This document shows, piece after piece, positions 51,657 through 60,715 of a stretch of DNA of 64,000 nucleotides. The stretch is from contig JBALWS010000002.1 in NCBI GenBank assembly GCA_036960405.1, positions 48,984 to 112,983 on the forward strand, written 5' to 3'. The notes under the pieces are model-generated. The model did not search any database and was not told the origin of the DNA. It was given only the letters and a program-made list of their open reading frames with translations. The position numbers and the translations under genes were made by a program. Numbering within the stretch: position 1 is the stretch's first letter; every line of letters starts with the position of its first letter. This DNA comes from Motiliproteus sp036960405. Lineage in GTDB: Bacteria > Pseudomonadota > Gammaproteobacteria > Pseudomonadales > Balneatricaceae.

Positions 51657-53237
51657 TTAATGTTCGCGGGTAGCGCGGAATTGAATATCCGGCCAGCGCT
51701 CCTCGGTTAACGATAGATTAACTCGGCTCGGCGCTAAGTAAGTCAACAAGCCACCGCCGTCGATAGACAGATTATCGTGCCCTTTACGCTTGAACTCCTC
51801 TAGCATTTTGTCATCGGTGCATTCGACCCAGCGCGCTGTCTTCACCGAGACCGGCTCATAAACACACTCCACTTTGTATTCATCCTTGAGACGAAACACC
51901 ACCACTTCGAACTGCAGCTGCCCCACCGCACCCAATACCAAGTTGTTATTCTTCATCGGCAAAAACAACTGTACTGCGCCCTCTTCCGATAACTGCTGCA
52001 AACCTTTCTGCAACTGCTTCATTTTTAGCGGATCGGTGGGTCGCACGGCCCGGAACATTTCTGGGGCAAAATGCGGGATACCCGTGTACTTCAAGCCTTC
52101 GCCTTCGGTAAAGGTATCGCCGATCTGAATCGTGCCATGATTGTGTAGACCGATAATGTCTCCAGACCAGGCCTGCTCAACATTCGAACGGTCGCCCGCG
52201 AGGAAGGTTACCGCATCGGCAACTTTGACATCCTTGCCAATTCGACAATGGCGCATCTTCATCCCCTGACGATAGCTTCCGGAGCAGATCCGCATAAAGG
52301 CGATACGATCTCGGTGCTTGGGATCCATATTGGCCTGAATTTTAAAAATAAAGCCGGAAAACTTATCCTCGTTGGCAGCCACCTGACGATCGATGGTGGC
52401 ACGCGCAATCGGCGCTGGTGCCCACTCGACAAAATCATCGAGCATCTGCCGCACCCCAAAGTTAGCCAACGCAGTGCCAAAAAATACTGGCGTCATCTTG
52501 CCAGCCAGAAAAGCCTCTTGATCAAACACATGACTGGCGCCACGAACCAGCTCGACCTCATCGCAGAAGTTATCGTACATATCTCCCAGGTACTCACGCG
52601 CCTCATCGCTCTGCAATCCTTGGATCTGCTCATCTTCGTGCAGCAGGCTACCTTGGCCCGTCTTAAACTTAGAAATAGTATCGGTATACAGGTTGTAAAC
52701 ACCCAGAAACTGCTTGCCCATATCGATCGGCCAATTGATCGGTGCCGCTTCGATTTTCAATACGCCCTCAATTTCATCCAACAATTCAATCGGATCACGA
52801 ATATCCCGATCGAGTTTGTTGACGAAGGAAAAGATCGGCGTATCACGCAAGCGGCAAACATCCATCAGTTTGATCGTCCGTGCCTCGACCCCTTTGGCGC
52901 CGTCTACCACCATCAACGCGGAATCCACTGCGGTTAAGGTCCGGTAGGTATCCTCAGAGAAATCTTCGTGTCCGGGAGTGTCGAGCAAGTTAACGATACG
53001 ATCGTTGTACGGAAACTGCATCACCGACGAAGTAATAGAGATCCCACGCTCCTTTTCCATCGACATCCAATCCGAGGTAGCATGACGATCACTCTTGCGC
53101 CCTTTAACGGTTCCCGCCTTTTGGATTAGCTGGCCGAGCAGCAGCAGTTTTTCAGTGATCGTAGTCTTTCCGGCATCGGGGTGACTGATGATGGCGAAAG
53201 TACGGCGATTGGCGACTTGCTGGGAAATCTGAGACAT
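51657..53237 (-). CDS. prfC: Peptide chain release factor 3
   Basis: A 526-residue GTPase recycling RF1/RF2. G1 is SHPDAGKTTITEK, G3 DTPGHEDF, G4 NKLDRD, with the RF3-type C-terminal domain. It is a single gene with its own terminator. ATG 53237 is well supported by the family N-terminus. Confidence 0.97.
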   Translation of the reverse strand: MSQISQQVANRRTFAIISHPDAGKTTITEKLLLLGQLIQKAGTVKGRKSDRHATSDWMSMEKERGISITSSVMQFPYNDRIVNLLDTPGHEDFSEDTYRTLTAVDSALMVVDGAKGVEARTIKLMDVCRLRDTPIFSFVNKLDRDIRDPIELLDEIEGVLKIEAAPINWPIDMGKQFLGVYNLYTDTISKFKTGQGSLLHEDEQIQGLQSDEAREYLGDMYDNFCDEVELVRGASHVFDQEAFLAGKMTPVFFGTALANFGVRQMLDDFVEWAPAPIARATIDRQVAANEDKFSGFIFKIQANMDPKHRDRIAFMRICSGSYRQGMKMRHCRIGKDVKVADAVTFLAGDRSNVEQAWSGDIIGLHNHGTIQIGDTFTEGEGLKYTGIPHFAPEMFRAVRPTDPLKMKQLQKGLQQLSEEGAVQLFLPMKNNNLVLGAVGQLQFEVVVFRLKDEYKVECVYEPVSVKTARWVECTDDKMLEEFKRKGHDNLSIDGGGLLTYLAPSRVNLSLTEERWPDIQFRATREH

Positions 53238-53579
53238 AACGACTTCTATATTGGCGTACGACAGAGCGACTGGAGCGGGCCTTCGCCCGAAAAATGGCCC
53301 GCATTATACCGCTTACACGGCCAAACTGCCTAGCAAATCAGCAGATACTGACTCGCTCTAATAACGCGCCACTCAATTGACATAGTGCAAAAAACACCCA
53401 GCCGGCATTGTGCATTGCAACGCAGGCTGTATAATTTGCCGCCTTTGAAACACTCTCTCATACTCAAGCTATTCTGAACCTGCTTGCCGGTGATCCCCAG
53501 GATTTATCGTTAGTCGATTTGTTCATCTCGATAAGCCCTGAACAGGAGTGTTCGCGCGTAAGCAAAACAGAGGCGGTCC
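53238..53579. other. Divergent promoter region of prfC and the SulP gene
   Basis: A 342-bp gap without a gene. It holds the sigma-70 promoter of the transporter at 53408 and then a leader of about 140 nt before its ATG, in which I see no recognisable riboswitch. Confidence 0.6.
53408..53435 (+). promoter_or_regulatory. Sigma-70 promoter of the SulP gene with TTGCAACGCA motif
   Basis: TTGTGC -35, 16-bp spacer, TATAAT -10. TTGCAACGCA (53415-53424) sits in the spacer, matching the motif in the fabI and pta promoters. Confidence 0.65.
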
Positions 53580-55106
53580 ATGTTTAACCTTGTTGTAAAT
53601 CGATCTCAAAATATCAAAAACGATCTATTGTCTGGCCTGACTGTCGCCCTGGCGCTGGTTCCAGAAGCGGTTGCTTTCGCGTTCGTGGCGGGAGTAGACC
53701 CTCTGGTCGGGCTATACGCCGCATTCATGGTGGGATTGATCACAGCGGTCATGGGCGGCCGACCGGGTATGATCTCGGGGGCGACCGGCGCCTTAGCCGT
53801 GGTGATGGTGACACTGGTTGCCGATCACGGCGTGCAGTACCTGTTCGCGACGGTGGTATTGATGGGTATTTTGCAGATTAGCGCTGGAGTGCTACGGCTC
53901 GGAAAGTTTATCCGCATCGTGCCTCATCCTGTCATGCTGGGTTTCGTCAACGGCCTGGCCATCGTGATCTTCCTTGCCCAACTCGGCCAATTCAAATTTA
54001 TCGACGATGCAGGCCAGCTGCAATGGCTGCAGGGTAACCTGCTGTACGTGATGTTAGGGCTAATCGCACTGACCATGGCTATCATCCAGTTCCTGCCTAA
54101 GCTAACCAAAGCGATCCCTGCATCCCTGGCAGCGATTGTTACGGTAACCTTCGTGGTGATATTTGGCGGACTCGATACCAAGACTGTAGGCGATGTAGCA
54201 TCCATTGCTGGCGGCCTACCAAGCTTTGCGATCCCATCGGTACCGCTCACTTTTGAGACGCTGATCATTATTCTTCCGTATGCCGTTATCCTCGCAGCCA
54301 TAGGCCTGATCGAGTCGCTGCTAACCCTGAGTTTAATCGACGAAATCACCAACACCCGCGGCCGTGGTAACAAAGAGTGCGTTGCCCAAGGCACCGCCAA
54401 CGTGGTGACCGGCTTCTTTGGTGGCATGGGAGGTTGCGCCATGATTGGTCAAAGTATGATCAACATAAACTCTGGTGGTCGCGGCCGACTTTCGGGCATT
54501 ACTGCGGCACTCAGCTTGCTGGCATTTATCCTGTTCACCTCTGATCTGATCGAACAGATCCCGGTCGCAGCATTGATCGGGGTAATGTTTATGGTGGTGA
54601 TGGGCACCTTTGAGTGGTCCAGCCTACGAATCATCCGCAAGATACCTAAAGCCGACGCCTTTGTACTGATCCTGGTATCAGGTGTCACGGTTGCCACCGA
54701 CCTGGCTATTGCGGTGGTGGTCGGAGTTATTGTCTCGGCGCTGGTTTTTGCCTGGCAGCACGCCAAGCACATCCGAGTCGTGACCAGCATGGAAGGCGAA
54801 ACTAAAATTTATCGCCTGCACGGCCCGATCTTTTTCGGTTCGGTGAACAACTTCCTGGAGCTGTTTGACCCCAGCAACGACCCCGATGATATCGTCATTG
54901 AGTTCCAGTATTCACGGGTATCCGACCACTCAGGACTGGAAGCAATAGATACTCTGGCCGAACGTTATATTGTTGCAGGTAAAAAACTTCACCTTCGCCA
55001 TCTCAGCCCTGAGTGCCGACAGTTGCTCCGTAAAGCGGGAAGTATGGTTGAAATTAACGAAAGCGAAGACCCTAACTATCGGGTCGCCACAGACACACTG
55101 GGATAA
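53580..55106 (+). CDS. SulP-family anion transporter with STAS domain
   Basis: A 508-residue inner-membrane protein with 10-12 TM segments: LTVALALVPEAVAFAFVAGV, PGMISGATGALA and GGMGGCAMIGQSMININSGG are family motifs. A C-terminal STAS domain (about 400-490, LHGPIFFGSVNNF) follows. SulP proteins carry sulfate, bicarbonate or dicarboxylates; the substrate cannot be told. The start at 53580 is 145 nt after the promoter. Confidence 0.92.
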   Translation: MFNLVVNRSQNIKNDLLSGLTVALALVPEAVAFAFVAGVDPLVGLYAAFMVGLITAVMGGRPGMISGATGALAVVMVTLVADHGVQYLFATVVLMGILQISAGVLRLGKFIRIVPHPVMLGFVNGLAIVIFLAQLGQFKFIDDAGQLQWLQGNLLYVMLGLIALTMAIIQFLPKLTKAIPASLAAIVTVTFVVIFGGLDTKTVGDVASIAGGLPSFAIPSVPLTFETLIIILPYAVILAAIGLIESLLTLSLIDEITNTRGRGNKECVAQGTANVVTGFFGGMGGCAMIGQSMININSGGRGRLSGITAALSLLAFILFTSDLIEQIPVAALIGVMFMVVMGTFEWSSLRIIRKIPKADAFVLILVSGVTVATDLAIAVVVGVIVSALVFAWQHAKHIRVVTSMEGETKIYRLHGPIFFGSVNNFLELFDPSNDPDDIVIEFQYSRVSDHSGLEAIDTLAERYIVAGKKLHLRHLSPECRQLLRKAGSMVEINESEDPNYRVATDTLG

Positions 55107-55116
55107 CCCGTTGAGC

Positions 55117-55144
55117 AGCGGCTCTTAAAGATTCAAGAGCCGCT
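55117..55144. terminator. Perfect 10-bp hairpin between convergent SulP and PilZ genes
   Basis: AGCGGCTCTT and AAGAGCCGCT around an 8-nt loop, covering the PilZ stop codon. No T-run follows, but its position suggests termination in both directions. Confidence 0.5.
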
Positions 55145-55813
55145 CTGATCGATTATCTGCTCGTAGACATAGCCCGAGATATGCACCCGGTCGTTATCAC
55201 TGACGTCTAAAAACTGCACCCCGTACTGAAGTGCAGCCTGGTCGGGAGACGCCCCCACCTCGGTAATATTGCGCACGATCGCTTTTATCTGCGATGCCCG
55301 CTCCACCCCATCGATCACCACTTTAAAAGTCAGTTTCAACTCGCTACCGACGGCGGCAATAGGCTGCTCGGTATGCAAGCGTCCACCGCCACTGCTCAGG
55401 TCGATAAACATCGCCTTCTTGGGCCATTCCCCAGGCAGCTCCCCGCTCTCAAACTCTTCGATACGAACCGGCAGCTTCAACTCAACTCGGCTGGCTTGGC
55501 GTACCGCCACCGACGACACCTTGGCAGGATACTTAAGGTGGGAGTAAAGATAGGGAACCCGGTTATTTTTCAACACTTGGGTTTGAAAGCCACACGCAAC
55601 ATTGCCAGCCATCAACCGGACTCGGAGCACCTGCCCTTCGGGCAACAGAAAACTCTTACCCTGAATGCTCGGCGCACTGACGATCAAACTCAAACCTTCA
55701 TTAAAGCCGAGCAGTCGAACAGGATAACGCTTGGGAGGAGAGACGGATTCGACACTAAACAGGTCGCCGGTACGAACCCGTAGTTCATGAAACTGTTCTG
55801 GAACTATCGCCAT
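55133..55813 (-). CDS. PilZ-domain c-di-GMP-binding protein (YcgR-like)
   Basis: A 226-residue protein with an N-terminal YcgR-like/PilZN domain and a C-terminal PilZ domain. The c-di-GMP motifs are RQASRVELKLPV (RxxxR) and DLSSGGGRL (DxSxxG). It is a candidate effector for the GGDEF and HD-GYP proteins of this window. It could affect flagellar speed, but the flagellar link is only by homology. Confidence 0.9.
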   Translation of the reverse strand: MAIVPEQFHELRVRTGDLFSVESVSPPKRYPVRLLGFNEGLSLIVSAPSIQGKSFLLPEGQVLRVRLMAGNVACGFQTQVLKNNRVPYLYSHLKYPAKVSSVAVRQASRVELKLPVRIEEFESGELPGEWPKKAMFIDLSSGGGRLHTEQPIAAVGSELKLTFKVVIDGVERASQIKAIVRNITEVGASPDQAALQYGVQFLDVSDNDRVHISGYVYEQIIDQSGS

Positions 55814-55878
55814 TCAAAGTCGATCCATCGGATATTACAAAATTAACCTAGGCACAAATAGTCCCAGCATTGAGCAGG

Positions 55879-56337
55879 CTATTCAACCGCAAACTGCGAC
55901 ATCCGCATAACCACGGCATCTTCGCGCCCGGCTCCACCGGGGTAATAGCCTTTGCGCAGCCCCACCGATTCAAAACCACAGCGCAGATACAACCCGATCG
56001 CAGCACTGTTCGACTGACGCACCTCTAAAAACAGCTCATCGACAGACAGTCGCTGTAACTGCTCAAACAGACCTGACAATAGCCGCCGAGCAACACCCAT
56101 ACGCCGCTGCTGCAGATCGACCCCGATCGTCAGCAAGTCCGCTACGCCACCACCATGACTGGCAACCAGGTAGCCACAAATACAATCCTGCCGCTGCGCC
56201 AGCCACATACAATGGCCCGCATCCAGGCTTTGTCGAAATTGCTTCAGACTTGTTGGAGAGCTAAATAGCCGATATTCCACCTGCGCGACAGACTCAAGAT
56301 CGGCCTCAACCATTGGCCGGATCAACAGTTCAGCCAC
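55879..56337 (-). CDS. rimI: Ribosomal protein S18 alanine N-acetyltransferase RimI
   Basis: A GNAT enzyme of 152 residues: LIRPMVEADLESVAQVE, LTIGVDLQQRRMGVARRLL (acetyl-CoA site) and FLEVRQSNSAAIGLYLRCGF. The GTG start at 56337 overlaps the 3' end of the HolD-like gene by 8 bases, reproducing the holD-rimI pair of E. coli. Confidence 0.92.
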   Translation of the reverse strand: MAELLIRPMVEADLESVAQVEYRLFSSPTSLKQFRQSLDAGHCMWLAQRQDCICGYLVASHGGGVADLLTIGVDLQQRRMGVARRLLSGLFEQLQRLSVDELFLEVRQSNSAAIGLYLRCGFESVGLRKGYYPGGAGREDAVVMRMSQFAVE

Positions 56338-57238
56338 TCGGCAGATTCCGTAACGGTTGCAACTGGCGCCACAATTCGGCTTTCAGGCCAGGAATCCGCA
56401 ACACCTCGTTCAAGCCATAGCAACACAGCGCTGGCTGCTGCTGGCATTCGATCAATTGCCCCGCTGTTTGGTCATGGTCGAGCGGCAACAGATAACGAAA
56501 CGCAGCCTGTCCCATCAACAATAAAGCCTGCTGCTCTGGCTGCCGAACCCTAGTCAGCTCGAGTTCCAGCGCGCGTCGTGCAATCGGCTCGGACTGATCG
56601 AACTTGGCAAGCGGATCCAACGGCCATTGAAACTCACTGATCCCGCTGGAGGCCTGCGACGCCCCCGCCAAACCCACCGCAACAACGATCGCATCCAGCA
56701 ACTGCTGGTGCTGATCAGACCAAGACTGGGAACGACTAGTTGGCAACTCGGTTACCACCAGGCAATGTTGATAGCTAACCATCGCCAAGCGGAACCGAGG
56801 AATCACCGAAGCGGATGTATCGGTATCGCGACCTTGAGCCGGCACAGCCGTTGAAGCCACCGCCTCCTTAACCAGAGCCGTCGCGACTGGGGCTGTCGCC
56901 AAAGAAGGCGATGGAGACGTTTGCGACGAATCAGCAACCCGCTCGGTTACTGCTTGCTCGGTGGCAGGCGCAGCCTCCGATTGGCCTGACAGCAGCTGCC
57001 GCAGCGGGGCTTTATTTGGCAGAGCCCGCTCACTGGCAGCGGGGCCAGCAGCGGTTGATGTTGCTGGCGTAGCTAATGAACCGGAAACTGTCGATGCGTC
57101 GAGTTCAGCAGCGCGCCAACGCCACACCGGTGATGGCGCGGCGCCGGGCAGCACTTGGCGAGGCAGCCATGGAGTGACCCCCATAGCCGCCAGATACTGC
57201 TGCCGTAACTGCTCTTGCTGAATTTCTATCACCGTCAT
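56330..57238 (-). CDS. holD: HolD-like DNA polymerase III psi subunit, expanded
   Basis: A 302-residue protein. The N-terminus QQYLAAMGVTPWLPRQVLPG resembles the start of psi (QLGITQW). The last part (CCYGLNEVLRIPGLKAELWR) resembles its end. Between them lies a long Ala/Pro/Ser-rich low-complexity linker (about 45-140). E. coli HolD has 137 residues, so this is over twice as long. Assignment rests on these ends and on rimI following. Confidence 0.65.
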   Translation of the reverse strand: MTVIEIQQEQLRQQYLAAMGVTPWLPRQVLPGAAPSPVWRWRAAELDASTVSGSLATPATSTAAGPAASERALPNKAPLRQLLSGQSEAAPATEQAVTERVADSSQTSPSPSLATAPVATALVKEAVASTAVPAQGRDTDTSASVIPRFRLAMVSYQHCLVVTELPTSRSQSWSDQHQQLLDAIVVAVGLAGASQASSGISEFQWPLDPLAKFDQSEPIARRALELELTRVRQPEQQALLLMGQAAFRYLLPLDHDQTAGQLIECQQQPALCCYGLNEVLRIPGLKAELWRQLQPLRNLPSG

Positions 57239-57250
57239 CCTCTACCGGGT

Positions 57251-58789
57251 TTAGACCTGCGGATGGGCTTTTTCAACTGACGACAACAACAGATTGGCGG
57301 CGTTTAGGTAGGCCTTAGCCGAGGCGATAACGATATCGGTATCGGCACCCAAGCCGTTTACGATGCGTCCACCCTTCTCTAGCCGCACGGTCACTTCACC
57401 TTGCGAATCGGTACCACTGGTGATCGCATTAACCGAATACAGCTCCAGGCTAGCCTCGGTATGAACGATACTCTCGATCGCTTTATAGGCTGCATCGACA
57501 GGACCACTACCCGCAGAGGTCGCTTTAACCTCTTCGTTATCGACCATCACCACCACCTCGGCCACGGGGGTTTCCCCGGTTTGCGAGGTGACTTTCAGCG
57601 AACTCAAACGGAACTTCTCGTTGACCGCTGCGCTACGGGTGTCGGAAACCAGCGCTTGCAAATCTTCGTCGAAGATCTCGTGCTTCTTGTCAGCCAGCTC
57701 TTTAAAGCGAGCAAAGGTGGTATTCAGCTCGGCATCGGTATCAAACGTGATCCCCAACTCGTCCAGGCGGGCACGGAAGGCGGCACGGCCGGAGTGCTTC
57801 CCCAACACCATCTTATTGGTATTCCAACCCACATCCTGCGCAGTCATGATCTCGTAGGTCTCACGGTGCTTCAGCACACCATCCTGGTGAATGCCCGACT
57901 CATGAGCAAAGGCGTTAGCCCCCACAATCGCTTTGTTAGGCTGAACCGGGAAGCCCGTCACGCCCGAGACCAAACGGGAGCTGGGGACGATCTGGGTCGC
58001 ATCGATAGCGGTTTCCAAACCGAGGATATCTTTGCGGGTGCGCAATGCCATGACCACCTCTTCCAACGAGGCATTTCCGGCCCGCTCACCCAAACCGTTA
58101 ACGGTACATTCGATCTGGCGCGCGCCGTTGGAGACAGCGGCTAGCGAGTTAGCCACCGCCAAGCCCAAATCGTTATGACAATGAACCGAGAAGACCGCTT
58201 TATCAGCGTTGGGGACTCGCGCAATCAACTGACCGATAGTACGACCAAACTCCTCCGGGACCGCGTAGCCAACGGTATCGGGGATATTGATCGTACGTGC
58301 ACCAGCATCGATCACCTGCTCGATGATGCGGCACATAAAATCCAATTCAGAACGGCTGGCATCCTCCAACGAAAACTCGACATCGTCGATCAGGTTACGC
58401 GCCCGCTTGACCGCATAAACCGCCTGTTCAACCACCTGATCCGGTTGCATCTGCAACTTGTACTTCATATGGATCGGCGAGGTGGCGATAAAAGTATGGA
58501 TCCGACCCGAGTTAGCATTAGCCAAAGCTTCACCGGCACGGTCAATATCGGCATCCAACGCCCGCGACAAGCTACAGATAGTACTGTCTTTGATAGTATC
58601 GGCGATCAGTTTCACCGCAGCGAAGTCACCTGGGCTAGCAATAGCAAAACCTGCTTCGATCACGTCGACACGCATTTTTTCCAGCGACTTGGCGATGCGC
58701 AATTTTTCATCACGGGTCATCGATGCGCCGGGGCTCTGTTCACCGTCACGCAACGTGGTGTCAAAAATAATAACGCGATTATCACTCAT
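57251..58789 (-). CDS. leuA: 2-isopropylmalate synthase LeuA
   Basis: The first committed enzyme of leucine synthesis, 512 residues. FDTTLRDGEQSPGASM begins the TIM barrel; HCHNDLGLAVANSLAAV carries metal ligands; ANAFAHESGIHQDGVLKH follows. A C-terminal leucine-feedback domain covers about 390-500. A leucine-rich leader peptide lies upstream, so attenuation control is likely. Confidence 0.96.
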   Translation of the reverse strand: MSDNRVIIFDTTLRDGEQSPGASMTRDEKLRIAKSLEKMRVDVIEAGFAIASPGDFAAVKLIADTIKDSTICSLSRALDADIDRAGEALANANSGRIHTFIATSPIHMKYKLQMQPDQVVEQAVYAVKRARNLIDDVEFSLEDASRSELDFMCRIIEQVIDAGARTINIPDTVGYAVPEEFGRTIGQLIARVPNADKAVFSVHCHNDLGLAVANSLAAVSNGARQIECTVNGLGERAGNASLEEVVMALRTRKDILGLETAIDATQIVPSSRLVSGVTGFPVQPNKAIVGANAFAHESGIHQDGVLKHRETYEIMTAQDVGWNTNKMVLGKHSGRAAFRARLDELGITFDTDAELNTTFARFKELADKKHEIFDEDLQALVSDTRSAAVNEKFRLSSLKVTSQTGETPVAEVVVMVDNEEVKATSAGSGPVDAAYKAIESIVHTEASLELYSVNAITSGTDSQGEVTVRLEKGGRIVNGLGADTDIVIASAKAYLNAANLLLSSVEKAHPQV

Positions 58790-58881
58790 AATATGGCTCC
58801 ATCGGGACGCAAATTAAACGCCCAGAAATAAATAATCAGGGTCTAAACGTAGAGAAAATTTTAACAGCAAATATGGACTGC

Positions 58882-58986
58882 CTACGGCAGTCGCAGGAGC
58901 AGAGGACGAGCGACCTGATACGCCACGCCCAAAGCCGGTTGGGCACCGGTTGCAGCAGACGTTCTATGGCCGAAGGTGAATTGCAT
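58882..58986 (-). CDS. leuL: Candidate leucine-rich leader peptide of leuA
   Basis: A 34-codon frame starting ATG at 58986 and ending ...VARPLLLRLP and TAG: four Leu codons in the last six residues. The TAG lies in the loop of a perfect hairpin (GACTGCC-GTA-GGCAGTC, 58876-58892). Earlier bases can form two mutually exclusive stems (GCCCAA/TTGGGC or CCGG/CCGG). This is the arrangement of a transcription attenuator. The final terminator stem is not clear, and the ribosome site is weak. Confidence 0.6.
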   Translation of the reverse strand: MQFTFGHRTSAATGAQPALGVAYQVARPLLLRLP

Positions 58987-59088
58987 CGTTTCTCAATATC
59001 TTAGATAGGTATGAACTCAATATTACCGCTAAAATAGTTGATTGCAAGCGATCCAGCGCCCTAAATAGTTATCTGCCAGAGCCCGATC

Positions 59089-60249
59089 ATGATGAATCCA
59101 AACCATGCCCAGTCAGACTTCGATCGAGAAATTGATCGCCAACGCACTTCTAGCCAAAAGTGGGACAAATACCGCGATCGTGACATCCTGCCGATGTGGG
59201 TTGCCGATACCGATTTCCGCTCACCTCCGGCAATTATCGATGCGCTACAACAACGGGTAGAACACGGCGTATTTGGCTATACCCTGCCGCCTACCGAGCT
59301 GACCGAAGTAGTGCTCGACAGGCTGCAACGGCTTTACCGGTGGCAGGTTGAGGCCGAATGGCTGGTGTGGCTACCCGGATTGGTATGCGGCCTACATCTA
59401 GCCTGCCGCAGTGTTGGCGAAGCGGGCAGCGCTGTTATCGCGCCTAAGCCGATCTACCCACCCTTTATGACAGCGCCGAGACTATCGGACCGACGCCTGA
59501 TCAGCGTACCGCTACGGCAGTTTCAACAGCGCTGGGTCATCGACTTTGATGCGCTACAAAACGCTATTAGCGCCGACACTCGGCTGGTACTGTTCTGCAA
59601 TCCGCAAAACCCTGGGGGCAGTGTCTACCGACGCGCCGAGCTTGAGCAGCTGCAGGCCATCTGCCAACGCCACAATTTGGTACTTTGCTCCGATGAGATC
59701 CACTGCGACCTGCTGCTTGATCCCGGTACCGAGCATATCCCGGCCGCAACGATCGACCCGCAGGCGGCGCTAAAGACGATCACCCTGCTGGCGCCGAGTA
59801 AAACCTTCAATATCGCTGGACTGGGCTGCTCGTTAGCGATCATCCCTGATCCGGCACTACGGCAGCGATTTAAGCAGGTTAAACGCGGCATTGTGCCCGA
59901 CGCTAACCTGTTGGGCTACACCGCGACCCTAGCTGCTTACCGTGATTGCGACGAGTGGAACCGGCAACAATGCGACTACCTGCGCCACAATCGTGACTAC
60001 TTGCTACAACAGATTAACGCTATCGACGGCTTAACACTCGACCCCTTCGAAGCCACCTACCTCGCTTGGATTGACGTGTCGGCGTTGCAACTGGACAATC
60101 CTCCGGCATTTTTTGAGCAGCATGGTGTGGGGATGTCACCGGGAGCGGACTTTGGCGACAGCCGTTTTATGCGACTCAATTTCGGCTGCACTCGAGCCAC
60201 CTTGGAACAAGCGGTAGAGCGAATTCGTAACGCCATATCACAACGTTGA
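59089..60249 (+). CDS. patB: MalY/PatB-family PLP aminotransferase (cystathionine beta-lyase)
   Basis: A fold-type I PLP enzyme of 386 residues: PMWVADTDFRSPP at the start, FGYTLPP, NPQNPGG, CSDEIHCDLLL and the PLP lysine in LAPSKTFNIAGLG. It probably cleaves C-S bonds in cystathionine or cysteine. ATG 59089 and 59092 are both possible. Confidence 0.9.
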   Translation: MMNPNHAQSDFDREIDRQRTSSQKWDKYRDRDILPMWVADTDFRSPPAIIDALQQRVEHGVFGYTLPPTELTEVVLDRLQRLYRWQVEAEWLVWLPGLVCGLHLACRSVGEAGSAVIAPKPIYPPFMTAPRLSDRRLISVPLRQFQQRWVIDFDALQNAISADTRLVLFCNPQNPGGSVYRRAELEQLQAICQRHNLVLCSDEIHCDLLLDPGTEHIPAATIDPQAALKTITLLAPSKTFNIAGLGCSLAIIPDPALRQRFKQVKRGIVPDANLLGYTATLAAYRDCDEWNRQQCDYLRHNRDYLLQQINAIDGLTLDPFEATYLAWIDVSALQLDNPPAFFEQHGVGMSPGADFGDSRFMRLNFGCTRATLEQAVERIRNAISQR

Positions 60250-60348
60250 CAGGCTATTCTCTCGGACGTTGATCTGCCTCAGTGTATTTATAAATACCAC
60301 TGATAAACTAAAGCCTTAACCATTACAGCAACGTTGATTCTGAAACCG

Positions 60349-60708
60349 ATGACCCAAGCCTCTATAAGACTCAAAGCGGAGCAACAGCAGAACTCGCGCA
60401 AACAACGCCGGCGCGAACGGGCGATGCTGCTGTTAATCTGTTCGGCACTATTGGCGATGGTAGGATTTGGCATCATCTACGGCACCAGCTTCAACAGCTC
60501 AGCCACGATCAAACCGAAACAAGAACCCTCCCGAATGAGCCAGGCGTGTCAACGAAAGCTACTGGATCACATTAAAAAAGGCGGCGCTGATCTCGTCTCA
60601 GAGATGAACTACGGTAACTTGCAGGGCTGTAATTTCAGCAGTGAAGCCGAACAAACCGCACAACTTGAAGACTCTAAACGCGGTGGTTGGGGTAGCGTAA
60701 ACAACTGA
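60349..60708 (+). CDS. Small membrane-anchored protein of unknown function
   Basis: About 119 residues: basic N-terminus (SRKQRRRERA), one TM helix (about 27-46), then a soluble tail with two Cys. No family is recognised. ATG 60349 was preferred over TTG 60334; neither has a good ribosome site. It is convergent with epmA. Confidence 0.5.
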   Translation: MTQASIRLKAEQQQNSRKQRRRERAMLLLICSALLAMVGFGIIYGTSFNSSATIKPKQEPSRMSQACQRKLLDHIKKGGADLVSEMNYGNLQGCNFSSEAEQTAQLEDSKRGGWGSVNN

Positions 60709-60715
60709 TACCGCT

